This document shows positions 8,412 to 16,219 of a DNA stretch of 64,000 nt, piece by piece. The stretch covers positions 6,079,501 through 6,143,500 of the forward strand of contig NZ_FNRV01000001.1 of the NCBI RefSeq assembly GCF_900105115.1, given 5' to 3'. The DNA comes from Pseudomonas mohnii. Its GTDB lineage: Bacteria > Pseudomonadota > Gammaproteobacteria > Pseudomonadales > Pseudomonadaceae. The position numbers and the translations under genes are program-made. The notes under the pieces were generated by a model that was not told where the DNA came from, made no database searches, and was given only the letters and a program-made list of their open reading frames with translations. Position 1 is the stretch's first letter, and each line of letters starts with the position of its first letter.

Positions 8412-9602
8412 TCAGTCCCGAACACCCTCAAGCAAACCCTTGAGGTTGGTACTCATGACGCGTTGGGTCTGTGCTTCATCAAGCATGTCGATGTCCTTGA
8501 AGAAGTCCCGCGGGTGGGTGAGGCCTTCCGGGTGCGGCCAGTCGCTGCCGAACAGTACGCGTTCGACGCCGATCAAATCGATGAGCTTGTCCACTGGATC
8601 TTCATAGAACGGTGAAACGAACACATGGCGGCGGAAAGTTTCCACCGGATCGCGTTTGAACGACTTCGGCATTTTCTTGTAGATGTGTGCCAGGCGTCCC
8701 AGCAGCGGCTCTAGCCAGGAGGTGCCGTTTTCCAGCGACGCTACACGCACATCAGGGAAACGATCGAAAACGCCATGGCAGATCAATGCCGCCAAGGTGT
8801 CGGAGATGGCACGACCCATCCAGTCCAGCACTTCGCCGAATGGCTCTTTCTCGAACGGCCTGAATTCACCCTTGCCACCTGCCGTCCACCAGCTATTGAT
8901 CTTGTCGTAGCCGGAGTCGGAAACGTGCAGCATGACGAAAATCTTCGCTTCGTTGACGCGAGCCCAGAAGGGGTCGAACTCGGTGAAGCCCATCGACCGG
9001 CCACCGGTCAGCCCGGCCACGGGTGCCGGGCGAATGCCGACCACCCGCGCCCCGGCAGCCAGGACGAATTCCAGTTCCTGAACGGCTTTATCGACATCGA
9101 TGAGGTTGATCATCGGTACCGGAAACAGGCGGTTCTCACGGGCAAAACCGCATTCCTCGGCCAGCCATTGGTTGGACGAATGGAAGAGGGCGGCAATGGC
9201 GTCCGGTTTGTGTGACAGGCGTTCTTCAATGACCGAGCCGAGTGTCGGAATGAACAAGCCGGCATGAATACCCTGCTCATCCATGACCTTCAGGTGCGCT
9301 TCACCGTTGAAGAAAGCAGGATGGGAAGGTACTGGATCGCCACCGAACTCACGCAGTGACAGACCTTCCGGGTTTTCACCGCGGTACCACATTTCATGGG
9401 AGCCGGGTGCGGCGACCACATCGAAAGTAGGGTTAGGGATGTAGTCGCTCAATACACCGCCAACCGCCAGTTTGGTGCGGCCATTGATCTGCACGTACTG
9501 GAATTCTTTGCGGAACTGCTTGGGCAGATGGCGCAGGAATGCTTCCGGTGGCTCGTAAAAGTGACGGTCTACGTCGTAGATCGGGTAGTTGACGGTTGGC
9601 AT
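8412..9602 (-). CDS. Amidohydrolase-2 family metal-dependent hydrolase/decarboxylase-like
   Basis: This 396-residue protein has the amidohydrolase-2 (COG2159) fold. A metal-binding D-R-H motif occurs at the N-terminus (YDVDRHFYEPP) and the late conserved aspartate in LFGSDWPHPEG. Members hydrolyse or decarboxylate ring acids; the exact reaction here is unknown. ATG 9602 (MPTVNYPIYD) is chosen over the upstream in-frame ATG at 9647 because GAGG precedes it by 5 bases and the extra residues look non-native. A TGAC-N5-GTCA operator lies 39 bases upstream. It is divergent from the SDR at 9836 and ends at a strong terminator, so it is probably monocistronic. Confidence 0.88.
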   Translation of the reverse strand: MPTVNYPIYDVDRHFYEPPEAFLRHLPKQFRKEFQYVQINGRTKLAVGGVLSDYIPNPTFDVVAAPGSHEMWYRGENPEGLSLREFGGDPVPSHPAFFNGEAHLKVMDEQGIHAGLFIPTLGSVIEERLSHKPDAIAALFHSSNQWLAEECGFARENRLFPVPMINLIDVDKAVQELEFVLAAGARVVGIRPAPVAGLTGGRSMGFTEFDPFWARVNEAKIFVMLHVSDSGYDKINSWWTAGGKGEFRPFEKEPFGEVLDWMGRAISDTLAALICHGVFDRFPDVRVASLENGTSWLEPLLGRLAHIYKKMPKSFKRDPVETFRRHVFVSPFYEDPVDKLIDLIGVERVLFGSDWPHPEGLTHPRDFFKDIDMLDEAQTQRVMSTNLKGLLEGVRD

Positions 9603-9640
9603 GCTGACCTCGGGTTGCAGGCGTGTTGTTTTGGTAAAGA

Positions 9641-9653
9641 TGACCATATGTCA
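9641..9653. promoter_or_regulatory. Palindromic operator, copy 1 (perfect core)
   Basis: TGAC-CATAT-GTCA, followed by GTTAT, lies upstream of the amidohydrolase gene. It belongs to the cluster-wide set with consensus AACTGAC-N5-GTCAGTT. Confidence 0.7.
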
Positions 9654-9767
9654 GTTATTTTTCTGCGTCAAGCCTCCTTCTGAAAAGCCCCGATATCTGG
9701 GTTAATCCTAGAGTTTTGCTTGGTTTTGTCGCTGTCGTTCAAATGCCGGGGATATAGCGCTAGAAAC

Positions 9768-9780
9768 TGACTCTATGTCA
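9768..9780. promoter_or_regulatory. Palindromic operator, copy 2 (perfect core)
   Basis: AACTGAC-TCTAT-GTCATCT lies 55 bases before the SDR start at 9836. Together with copy 1 it frames the divergent promoter region. Confidence 0.7.
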
Positions 9781-9835
9781 TCTTGTTGCTGTCGGGTGTC
9801 AGAGGGATGCCCAGGGGACTTGAGTAGGAGTGGTT

Positions 9836-10570
9836 ATGGCGACTGATTTGCACAATAAAACGGCCCTGGTGGTCGGCGGTACCAGTGGTATTGGCCTTGC
9901 GACTGTTCGCAGATTGTTGGAAGCCGGGTGTGCGGTGAAGGCGACCGGAGTGTCCCTGGCTGAGGTCCAGTCCTGCCAGGATGACAGCGGGCTGGCCGCT
10001 GTTAGTTTCTCCGTGCTCGATGTCGCCGACTCCACTGCTGTCACCGCGTATTTTTCCGGGCTTTCCCGGCTCGACATTCTGATCAACTCCGCAGGCATCG
10101 GCCGTGGTGCCAGTGAGTTCACCGAAGAAGGCTTCCTGCGCACCCTGGAGATCAACCTGTTCGGCACCATGCGCTGCTGCTACGCCGCACGGGATCTGCT
10201 GGCGGCCAGTGCCGGTTGCATTGTCAATCTGGGGTCGGTGATGAGCTCCTTCGGCAGTCCGACAGCACCTGCCTATGCCTCGAGCAAAGGCGGTGTCGTG
10301 CAGTTGAGCAAGAGCCTGGCTGTGGCGTGGGGCAAGGAAGGCATTCGCGTCAATGCGGTAGCGCCAGGCTGGACCGTCACGCCGATGACCCGTGGCATGT
10401 CGGCTGATGTCGAGCGAAATACCCGGGTGCTGGGGCGCACACCCTTGGGGCGCTGGGGGCAACCGGAGGAAATTGCCCAGGGCATTTTGTTCCTCTGTTC
10501 ACCGGCCGCCTCGTTCATTACCGGGGCACTCTTGCCGATTGATGGGGGCTATACGGCCTGCGGAGTTTGA
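9836..10570 (+). CDS. Short-chain dehydrogenase/reductase (SDR)
   Basis: This is a 244-residue classical SDR: nucleotide-binding GGTSGIG at residues 14-20, NSAG at 84-87, catalytic Ser134, Tyr147 and Lys151 (AYASSK), and a C-terminal IDGGYTACG. It would oxidise or reduce an alcohol/ketone with NAD(P). ATG 9836 follows AGGAG at 5 bases; a GTG six bases earlier overlaps that site and is less likely. It is a single-gene unit with an operator upstream and a terminator downstream. The substrate is unknown, but the context suggests a hydroxyacyl-CoA or ring alcohol intermediate. Confidence 0.93.
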   Translation: MATDLHNKTALVVGGTSGIGLATVRRLLEAGCAVKATGVSLAEVQSCQDDSGLAAVSFSVLDVADSTAVTAYFSGLSRLDILINSAGIGRGASEFTEEGFLRTLEINLFGTMRCCYAARDLLAASAGCIVNLGSVMSSFGSPTAPAYASSKGGVVQLSKSLAVAWGKEGIRVNAVAPGWTVTPMTRGMSADVERNTRVLGRTPLGRWGQPEEIAQGILFLCSPAASFITGALLPIDGGYTACGV

Positions 10571-10590
10571 GTATTCAACATGATTGACCC

Positions 10591-10610
10591 AGGGGGAGCT
10601 TGCTCCCCCT
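10591..10610 (+). terminator. Hairpin terminator after SDR
   Basis: AGGGGGAGC-TT-GCTCCCCCT forms a perfect 9-bp stem followed by TGTTGTGT, 20 bases after the SDR stop. Confidence 0.75.
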
Positions 10611-10700
10611 TGTTGTGTCTGTAGAGTCGTGCGCTGACGATGAGGCTCCTACACGGTGCTGTATTGGGCTAAATTCTATAAAATAAAACGACAGCATGTT

Positions 10701-10708
10701 GTCAGTTT
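10701..10708. promoter_or_regulatory. Operator half-site before the MarR gene
   Basis: GTCAGTTT, matching the right arm of the cluster operator, sits 18 bases before the MarR start codon. A second GACA arm lies at 10690-10693, but with wrong spacing. It may allow autoregulation. Confidence 0.4.
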
Positions 10709-10725
10709 GGAAATGGAGTGTCAGT

Positions 10726-11247
10726 ATGGTTAGCAAGAAAGCCGAGGAAAGGCCTGTGCCGACCTTCGACCATTCGGTTCATAGCGAGGTCGGTGGTCGT
10801 CTCGGAGAGTTGGTGGATGAGGTCTTGCGTCTGCATGGCCGGGTCATGAGCGTCAAGCGCCCATCAGTATTGGGCGGCCCTGGCCAGACCTTCGTGTTGG
10901 CCTCGGTGGTGTTGGCGGTCGAGCCACCCACCGTTGCCCGGATTGCCCGCAGTCTGGGGTACACGCGCCAGGCCATTCAGCGATTGGCTGATGTGCTGGC
11001 TGCAGAAGGGTATGTGAGCTACGAGGAAAATCCGCATCACAAAACGTCCAAGCAGTTGGTAGCCACCCCACTGGGGCGTCAGGTGTATGCACAGGTGAAC
11101 CAGGAAAGTGCCGAGTGGACCGAGCGTATTTCCCAGGGCCTGGATGTGGCGGCTCTGGATCAGACGCTGGATGTGTTGAGACAAGTGCGCCGAAACCTTG
11201 AGCAGGACAAGAACGCTGCTGCGCAAGGAGTGACCGAACAACAATAA
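10726..11247 (+). CDS. MarR-family transcriptional regulator
   Basis: This 173-residue protein has a winged helix-turn-helix in the middle (about 55-125). It includes VARIARSLGYTRQAIQRLADVL as recognition region (helix 2 to recognition helix), then a wing GYVSYEENPHHKTSKQL, with dimerisation helices at both ends. MarR dimers usually repress and release DNA on binding an aromatic acid or acyl-CoA ligand. ATG 10726 is preceded by GGAG at 7 bases; the ATG at 10696 overlaps the operator half-site and lacks a ribosome-binding site. It is the only transcription factor seen in the window, and so the best candidate reader of the repeated palindrome; this link is inferred. Confidence 0.9.
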   Translation: MVSKKAEERPVPTFDHSVHSEVGGRLGELVDEVLRLHGRVMSVKRPSVLGGPGQTFVLASVVLAVEPPTVARIARSLGYTRQAIQRLADVLAAEGYVSYEENPHHKTSKQLVATPLGRQVYAQVNQESAEWTERISQGLDVAALDQTLDVLRQVRRNLEQDKNAAAQGVTEQQ

Positions 11248-11290
11248 CGATGGGGAAAGCGGATGATGGAGACTTCGTTACGCATGCAGG

Positions 11291-11305
11291 GCCGATATGA
11301 TCGGC
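11291..11305. other. Short palindrome upstream of the kinase-like gene
   Basis: GCCGAT-ATG-ATCGGC lies in the 104-base gap between the MarR gene and the next gene. It could be a weak hairpin or a protein site. It does not match the TGAC operator. Confidence 0.3.
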
Positions 11306-11351
11306 GCTTGCCAGGGGCTGAACCGAACCGCAGCGGGGGAGGTCGCCTCGT

Positions 11352-12419
11352 ATGAAGCCGACACTTCCCGATTTCGACGGTTTGCTCGATTGGTCCGTGT
11401 TGCAGCCGTGGCTTGACGACGCAGGCCTGCCCGGCGACGGCCCGATCACCGAAGTCCGCCAGCTGACCGGCGGCTCGCAGAACAATCTGTTCATGCTCAA
11501 CCGCGGCACCCGGCAAATGGTGCTGCGCCGTCCACCTCGACATCTGCGTGCCAACAGCAATGAAACCATGTTGCGAGAAGCCCGGGTGCTCAAGGCGCTG
11601 GCGGGCAGCGACGTCCCTCATCCGGCGCTCTTGGCTGTCTGTACCGACAGCTCGATGATGGGCGTGAATTTCTTCCTCATGGAGCCGCTTGAAGGCTTCT
11701 CTCCGGCCGGTCAATTGCAAGGCCGCTATGCCACCGATGCGAGTTGGCGCTACCAGATGGGTGAAGCCTTCGTTCGTGCGGCGGCGTCGCTGAGTCAGGT
11801 GGACTATCAGCAGGCGGGGCTCGCGGACTTCGGCCGTCCCGAGAACTGGCATGGTCGCCAAGTCGATCGCTGGCGCTCGCAGCTCGATGGTTATCGCGAT
11901 ACCCCAGGCTATCAGCAAAGTGGCTTGCCCAGCGTCGATGAAGTGGGTCGCTGGCTCGCTGACAACGTCCCGCAAGATGGCCGCATCGGCATCATCCACG
12001 GCGACTATCAGTGGCCCAACGTGATGTTTTCTCTGGAGTCACCGCGCATCAGCGGCCTGATCGACTGGGAGCTGTCGACCCTGGGCGACCCGCTGCTGGA
12101 TCTTGCCTGGGTGCTGACATCCTGGCGTGAACCGGGCGACCCGCAGATCCCGGGCCCTGGTAGCAAGCCGGTGGTTGAGCCTTGGGATGGGTTCATGTCC
12201 CGCAGTGAACTGATTGCACTGTATGGCGAACTCACCGGTCGTGATCTGTCCAGCCTGCCGTGGTTCTTCGTATTGGCCTGCTACAAGCTCGCCTGCCTGC
12301 TCGAAGGCACTTACGCGCGCTCCCTGGTCGGCAAGGCGCCGAAGGAAATGGGCGACTACCTGCACAACTACGCCACCTGGCTGATGGCCAAGGCTCGGCA
12401 ACTCATCTCTGCCGCCTAG
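11352..12419 (+). CDS. APH-family phosphotransferase (ACAD10/11-like kinase)
   Basis: This 355-residue protein has the aminoglycoside-phosphotransferase/choline-kinase fold. It shows an early nucleotide-binding loop (TGGSQNNLF near 39), the catalytic loop IIHGDYQWPNVMF, and metal-binding LIDWELSTLGDPLLDLAW. Homologues next to acyl-CoA dehydrogenases resemble the kinase part of human ACAD10/ACAD11, which phosphorylates 4-hydroxyacyl-CoAs so that a dehydrogenase-like partner can remove the phosphate. The acyl-CoA dehydrogenase encoded 32 bases downstream fits that pairing. It follows GGGGAGG and leads a six-gene run ending at 17868. Confidence 0.88.
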   Translation: MKPTLPDFDGLLDWSVLQPWLDDAGLPGDGPITEVRQLTGGSQNNLFMLNRGTRQMVLRRPPRHLRANSNETMLREARVLKALAGSDVPHPALLAVCTDSSMMGVNFFLMEPLEGFSPAGQLQGRYATDASWRYQMGEAFVRAAASLSQVDYQQAGLADFGRPENWHGRQVDRWRSQLDGYRDTPGYQQSGLPSVDEVGRWLADNVPQDGRIGIIHGDYQWPNVMFSLESPRISGLIDWELSTLGDPLLDLAWVLTSWREPGDPQIPGPGSKPVVEPWDGFMSRSELIALYGELTGRDLSSLPWFFVLACYKLACLLEGTYARSLVGKAPKEMGDYLHNYATWLMAKARQLISAA

Positions 12420-12451
12420 CGGTCCATTGCAACGCTGTCTGGGGAAATACC

Positions 12452-13750
12452 ATGTGGGATTTTTCGACCGACCCTGAGTTCCAAAAAAAGCTGGATTGGA
12501 TCGACCGTTTTCTGATCGAGGAAGTGGAACCGCTGGACGTGCTGTTTCCATCGGTAAGTGTGGTTTACAACACTCGCCATGAAGCCTCACGGGCCATTCT
12601 CAAACCGCTGCAGGACGAGGTCAAACGCCAGAAACTTTGGGCCTGTCACCTCGGTGAGGAGTTGGGTGGAGAAGGCTACGGCCAGGTCGCTCTGGCCTTG
12701 ATGAATGAACGTCTGGGTCGCTCCTTGTGGGCGCCAACCGTGTTCGGCACCGCCGCACCGGACACCGGCAACGCTGAAATTCTTGCCATGTTCGGCACCC
12801 CACAGCAAAAGGAACGCTACCTGCAGCCGCTGCTCGATGGCGATATCGTTTCCTGCTTTTCCATGACCGAGCCGCAGGGTGGTGCAGACCCACGGGTGTT
12901 CACCACCACGGCCGTGCGTGAGGGTGGCCATTGGGTCATCAACGGTGAGAAATGGTTCTCCTCCAACGCACGATATGCCGAATTCGTGTTGGTGCTGGCG
13001 GTGACCGACCCCGAGGCCCCTATCCAGAAGCGCATGTCGATGTTCATCGTGCCTCGGGAGACCGAAGGCCTGGAGATCATCCGTAATGCGCCATACATGG
13101 GCGAGCGCCTGGAAATGGACGAGGCGACTGAGGGCTATCTGCACTACAACAACGTGCGTGTCCCGCTCGATCACATGCTGGGCGAGCAGGGCGGGGGCTT
13201 TGCAGTGGCCCAGGCGCGCCTCGGTGGTGGCCGGGTGCATCACGCCATGCGGATCGTCGGGCAGTGCCAGCGGGCCTTGGACATGATGTGCGAACGGGCG
13301 CTCAGTCGGCGTACCCAGGGCACGCTGCTGGCCGATATGGGGACCGTGCAGACGATGATTGCCGACAGCCAGATCGAGCTTGAGCAGTTTCGACTGCTCG
13401 TGATGAAGACCGCCTGGATCATCGATCGCAGCCATGGCGATCCGCGTCAGGCCCGCGCTCACATCGCCATGGTCAAGGTCGGCATGGCCAAGATCTATCA
13501 CGACATCGTGCAGCGCGCGCTGCACCTGCACGGCTCCCTGGGCGCGACCTTCGAAACACCTCTGGCCTACATGTGGATGAATGTTCCGACCTTCGGCTTG
13601 GCTGACGGCCCCACCGAGGTCCACCGGGTGACCGTGGCCCGCGAGCTGCTACGTCGCTACAAACCCGCTGAAGGCATGTTCCCCAGCGAGCACCTGCCGC
13701 CGAAGATCGCGGCAGCACGGGCCCGATACGCGCACATCCTGAACCATTAA
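12452..13750 (+). CDS. Acyl-CoA dehydrogenase (ACAD11-like)
   Basis: This 432-residue flavoprotein has the ACAD three-domain fold: CFSMTEPQGGADPRVFTT (FAD/substrate loop), WVINGEKWFSSNA in the beta domain, and a C-terminal helical domain ending ADGPTEVHRVTVARELLRRY. ATG 12452 (MWDFSTDPEF) follows GGGGA; earlier in-frame starts run through the preceding gene. It is similar in length and motifs to the ACAD11-type dehydrogenases that act with the APH-like kinase directly upstream. Together they may convert 4-hydroxyacyl-CoAs or gamma-lactone-derived acids to 3-hydroxy or enoyl forms. The pairing is inference. Confidence 0.92.
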   Translation: MWDFSTDPEFQKKLDWIDRFLIEEVEPLDVLFPSVSVVYNTRHEASRAILKPLQDEVKRQKLWACHLGEELGGEGYGQVALALMNERLGRSLWAPTVFGTAAPDTGNAEILAMFGTPQQKERYLQPLLDGDIVSCFSMTEPQGGADPRVFTTTAVREGGHWVINGEKWFSSNARYAEFVLVLAVTDPEAPIQKRMSMFIVPRETEGLEIIRNAPYMGERLEMDEATEGYLHYNNVRVPLDHMLGEQGGGFAVAQARLGGGRVHHAMRIVGQCQRALDMMCERALSRRTQGTLLADMGTVQTMIADSQIELEQFRLLVMKTAWIIDRSHGDPRQARAHIAMVKVGMAKIYHDIVQRALHLHGSLGATFETPLAYMWMNVPTFGLADGPTEVHRVTVARELLRRYKPAEGMFPSEHLPPKIAAARARYAHILNH

Positions 13751-13765
13751 GACGGTGAACTTGCA

Positions 13766-14524
13766 ATGACCGATTCAATTAACCACGAGTCGTTGTTCGA
13801 CCTGACCGGCAAAGTCGTGCTGGTCACGGGTGGTAGCCGAGGCCTGGGTTACCAGATGGTCCTGGCCTTCGCCAGGGCGGGCGCGGATGTGATCATTGCC
13901 AGTCGCAAGCTCGATGCCTGCGAGGCCGTTGCCGAGCAAGTGCGGGCGCTGGGCCGGCGCGCACTGGCGGTGGCCTGTCACGTTGGCAAATGGCAGGAAG
14001 TCGAGCGCCTGGTCGATGTGGCCTACGCCGAATTCGGTTACCTCGACGTGCTCGTCAACAATGCCGGCATGTCGCCGGCCGTGCCTTCTCATGAGGTCAC
14101 CGAGGAGCTGTTCGATAAGGTCGTCAGCCTGAACTTCAAGGGACCCTTTCGCCTCGGTGCATTGGTTGCCCAGCGTATGGCCGCAGGCAAGGGCGGTTCG
14201 ATCATTAACGTCAGCAGCACCGGTGGCCTGCGTCCATCACCACAGATCGTGCCGTATGCGGGGGCCAAGGCTGCGCTGAACGCCATGACCGTAGGGCTGG
14301 CACAGGAATATGGTCCCAAGGTTCGGGTCAACACCATTTCGGCGGGTCCGTTCCTCACTGACATTTCCAAGGCCTGGACCGAAGAGATGCGCGAAACCTG
14401 CGCCAATGCCCTTGGCCGACCAGGCAAACCGGAAGAAATCATCACCACGGCGCTTTACCTGGCAAGCCCTTACTCCAGTTATACGACCGGCTCTTTGATC
14501 AAGGTGGACGGCGGGCTGCCATAG
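13766..14524 (+). CDS. SDR family oxidoreductase
   Basis: This is a 252-residue classical SDR with TGGSRGLG near residue 21, VNNAG near 95, serine in NVSSTGG, and catalytic YAGAK (YxxxK). It starts 15 bases after the acyl-CoA dehydrogenase stop and is followed by two more SDR genes, so three successive SDRs sit in one transcription unit. It is probably a 3-hydroxyacyl-CoA or ring alcohol dehydrogenase; substrate cannot be read from sequence. Confidence 0.93.
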   Translation: MTDSINHESLFDLTGKVVLVTGGSRGLGYQMVLAFARAGADVIIASRKLDACEAVAEQVRALGRRALAVACHVGKWQEVERLVDVAYAEFGYLDVLVNNAGMSPAVPSHEVTEELFDKVVSLNFKGPFRLGALVAQRMAAGKGGSIINVSSTGGLRPSPQIVPYAGAKAALNAMTVGLAQEYGPKVRVNTISAGPFLTDISKAWTEEMRETCANALGRPGKPEEIITTALYLASPYSSYTTGSLIKVDGGLP

Positions 14525-14577
14525 GCGGTCCGCTGGCAACTGCGCATAACACCTGAATAACAACAAGAGGCAGGAAC

Positions 14578-15351
14578 ATGCAGTTCCAAGGTAAGAAAAT
14601 CATCGTCACGGGCGGCGCGCGTGGCATTGGCGCCAGCGTCGTGCGTGCTTATGCCGCGCAAGGTGCAAAGGTCGCGTCCCTGGATGTACTGGACGCCGAA
14701 GGCGAGCAAGCCGCCGCTCAGGTCAATGAGCAATTTCCGGGTGCCGTCACCTTTTATCACTGCGACATCGCCAACCGCGGCGAGGTCGCCGAGGTATTCG
14801 AGGCTGCCGTTGGCCTCATGGGCGGGCTCGATGCCATGGCTAACATCGCCGGTGTCGAACGCACTGCACCGGCCGAGGATATCGGCCAGGAGCATTGGGA
14901 CCTGATCTTCGACGTCAATGTGCGCGGCACCCTCCACACCAACCAGTCGGCCTTCGAGCATATGTGCGAGCGTGGCGGGCGCATCATCAACTTTGGTTCG
15001 GCCGCCGGCCTGACCGGCATGCCTGGGGCGGCTCACTATGCGGCCTCCAAAGGCGCAGTACTCGCCTGGACCCGCACTGTGGCGCAGGAGTGGGCGCGTT
15101 ACGGGATCACGGTCAATGCGGTGGCGCCGATGATCTGGACGCCGATGTACGACTCCCATCGCGCCAAGATGACGCCCGGAGAACTGACCGCCCATGATCG
15201 GCATCTGGCGTCGATCATTCCGCTGGGCGGCAAGCTGGGTAATGCAGATCGCGATCTGGCACCTGTCATGGTTTTTCTCGCCGGTGACGGCGCCCGGTTC
15301 ATCACCGGGCAAACCCTGAGTGTGGACGGCGGAACGGTGCCCGTACGCTAA
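14578..15351 (+). CDS. SDR family oxidoreductase
   Basis: This is a 257-residue classical SDR: TGGARGIG near residue 11, catalytic tyrosine in AAHYAASKGAV, and C-terminal SVDGGTVPVR. The leader AATAACAACAAGAGG precedes the start and recurs before other genes of the cluster. It is the second of three tandem SDRs. A dehydrogenase step on an alcohol or hydroxyacyl-CoA is likely, with cofactor NAD suggested by the acidic residue after beta-2 (SLDVLDAEG). Confidence 0.92.
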   Translation: MQFQGKKIIVTGGARGIGASVVRAYAAQGAKVASLDVLDAEGEQAAAQVNEQFPGAVTFYHCDIANRGEVAEVFEAAVGLMGGLDAMANIAGVERTAPAEDIGQEHWDLIFDVNVRGTLHTNQSAFEHMCERGGRIINFGSAAGLTGMPGAAHYAASKGAVLAWTRTVAQEWARYGITVNAVAPMIWTPMYDSHRAKMTPGELTAHDRHLASIIPLGGKLGNADRDLAPVMVFLAGDGARFITGQTLSVDGGTVPVR

Positions 15352-15379
15352 GACCTGGCTCGAATAGGGGGTGAGCTTC

Positions 15380-16219
15380 ATGTTGAAACTTGCTAACAAA
15401 AGGGCCGTAGTGACGGGCGCTGCCAGTGGGCTGGGTTTGGCCATGGCGCGGTTGTTTGTGGCCGAAGGTATGCATGTGGTACTCGCGGATTTACCGGGAG
15501 AGAGACTCGAGGTAGCCGTGCAAAGCTTCGATGCAGGGCAGGTAACGGCAGTGCCCACCGATGTCAGCGACCCGGGTTCGATGGCTGAGCTGGCTGAGCG
15601 GGTCAGGGCAGAAGGTGGCGTTGATCTGCTGTGCAATAACGCAGGAATAACCGGGGACTTGCCTCGCTGCAGTTGGGAGCATGACCTGGCGAACTGGCGG
15701 CGGGTACTGGACGTCAATCTGCTTGGGGTGGTCAACGGCTTGCACAGTTTTGTGCCGATGATGCTGGAGCAGGGCAGGGAGGGGCATATCGTCAACACCG
15801 CTTCCATGGGTGGCTTGATGGCCTTGCCTTTCATCAGCCCGTACGCCGCAGCCAAGGCGGCGCTTGTTGCACTCTCGGAATCCCTGGATCTGGAACTCAA
15901 GAGTTTGTGCGCCGATATCGCCGTTTCAGTGCTGTGCCCAGGGCTGGTGCCCACGGGTTTGACCGGGCCAGGTGGTGACCATGTCGAATCCCGGACAGCG
16001 CCTCCCGGCGCAACAGCGAAAGCCTTTCATGAACACGCGCAGAAAGCCTTGCGTAGCGCATCAGTGACGGCCGATCAGGTGGCGATGCAGTTGTTGACCG
16101 CCATTCATGAAAAGCGCTTTTACGTGCTGACCCACGAAAACTCCCTCGAACTTGCCGGCCGGCGCTTACAGCGGCTGACACGCGATTGCTCACCCCATTA
16201 CCGGAGCTCACAAGCATGA
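15380..16219 (+). CDS. SDR family oxidoreductase, long C-terminus
   Basis: This is a 279-residue SDR with TGAASGLG at about 14-21, ADLPGE after beta-2, NNAG, and SPYAAAKAALVAL as YxxxK. The C-terminus is longer than in its tandem neighbours and contains Arg-rich RRLQRLTRD. ATG 15380 follows AGGGGGTGA; the GTG at 15371 lies inside that site. Its stop overlaps the next start (ATGA at 16216-16219), so it is translationally coupled to the CoA ligase. Confidence 0.9.
   Translation: MLKLANKRAVVTGAASGLGLAMARLFVAEGMHVVLADLPGERLEVAVQSFDAGQVTAVPTDVSDPGSMAELAERVRAEGGVDLLCNNAGITGDLPRCSWEHDLANWRRVLDVNLLGVVNGLHSFVPMMLEQGREGHIVNTASMGGLMALPFISPYAAAKAALVALSESLDLELKSLCADIAVSVLCPGLVPTGLTGPGGDHVESRTAPPGATAKAFHEHAQKALRSASVTADQVAMQLLTAIHEKRFYVLTHENSLELAGRRLQRLTRDCSPHYRSSQA

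Noticed and set aside
12587..13624. Minus-strand open frame opposite the ACAD11-like gene
   Set aside because: No start signal and no recognisable domain; the plus strand carries the conserved ACAD motifs.
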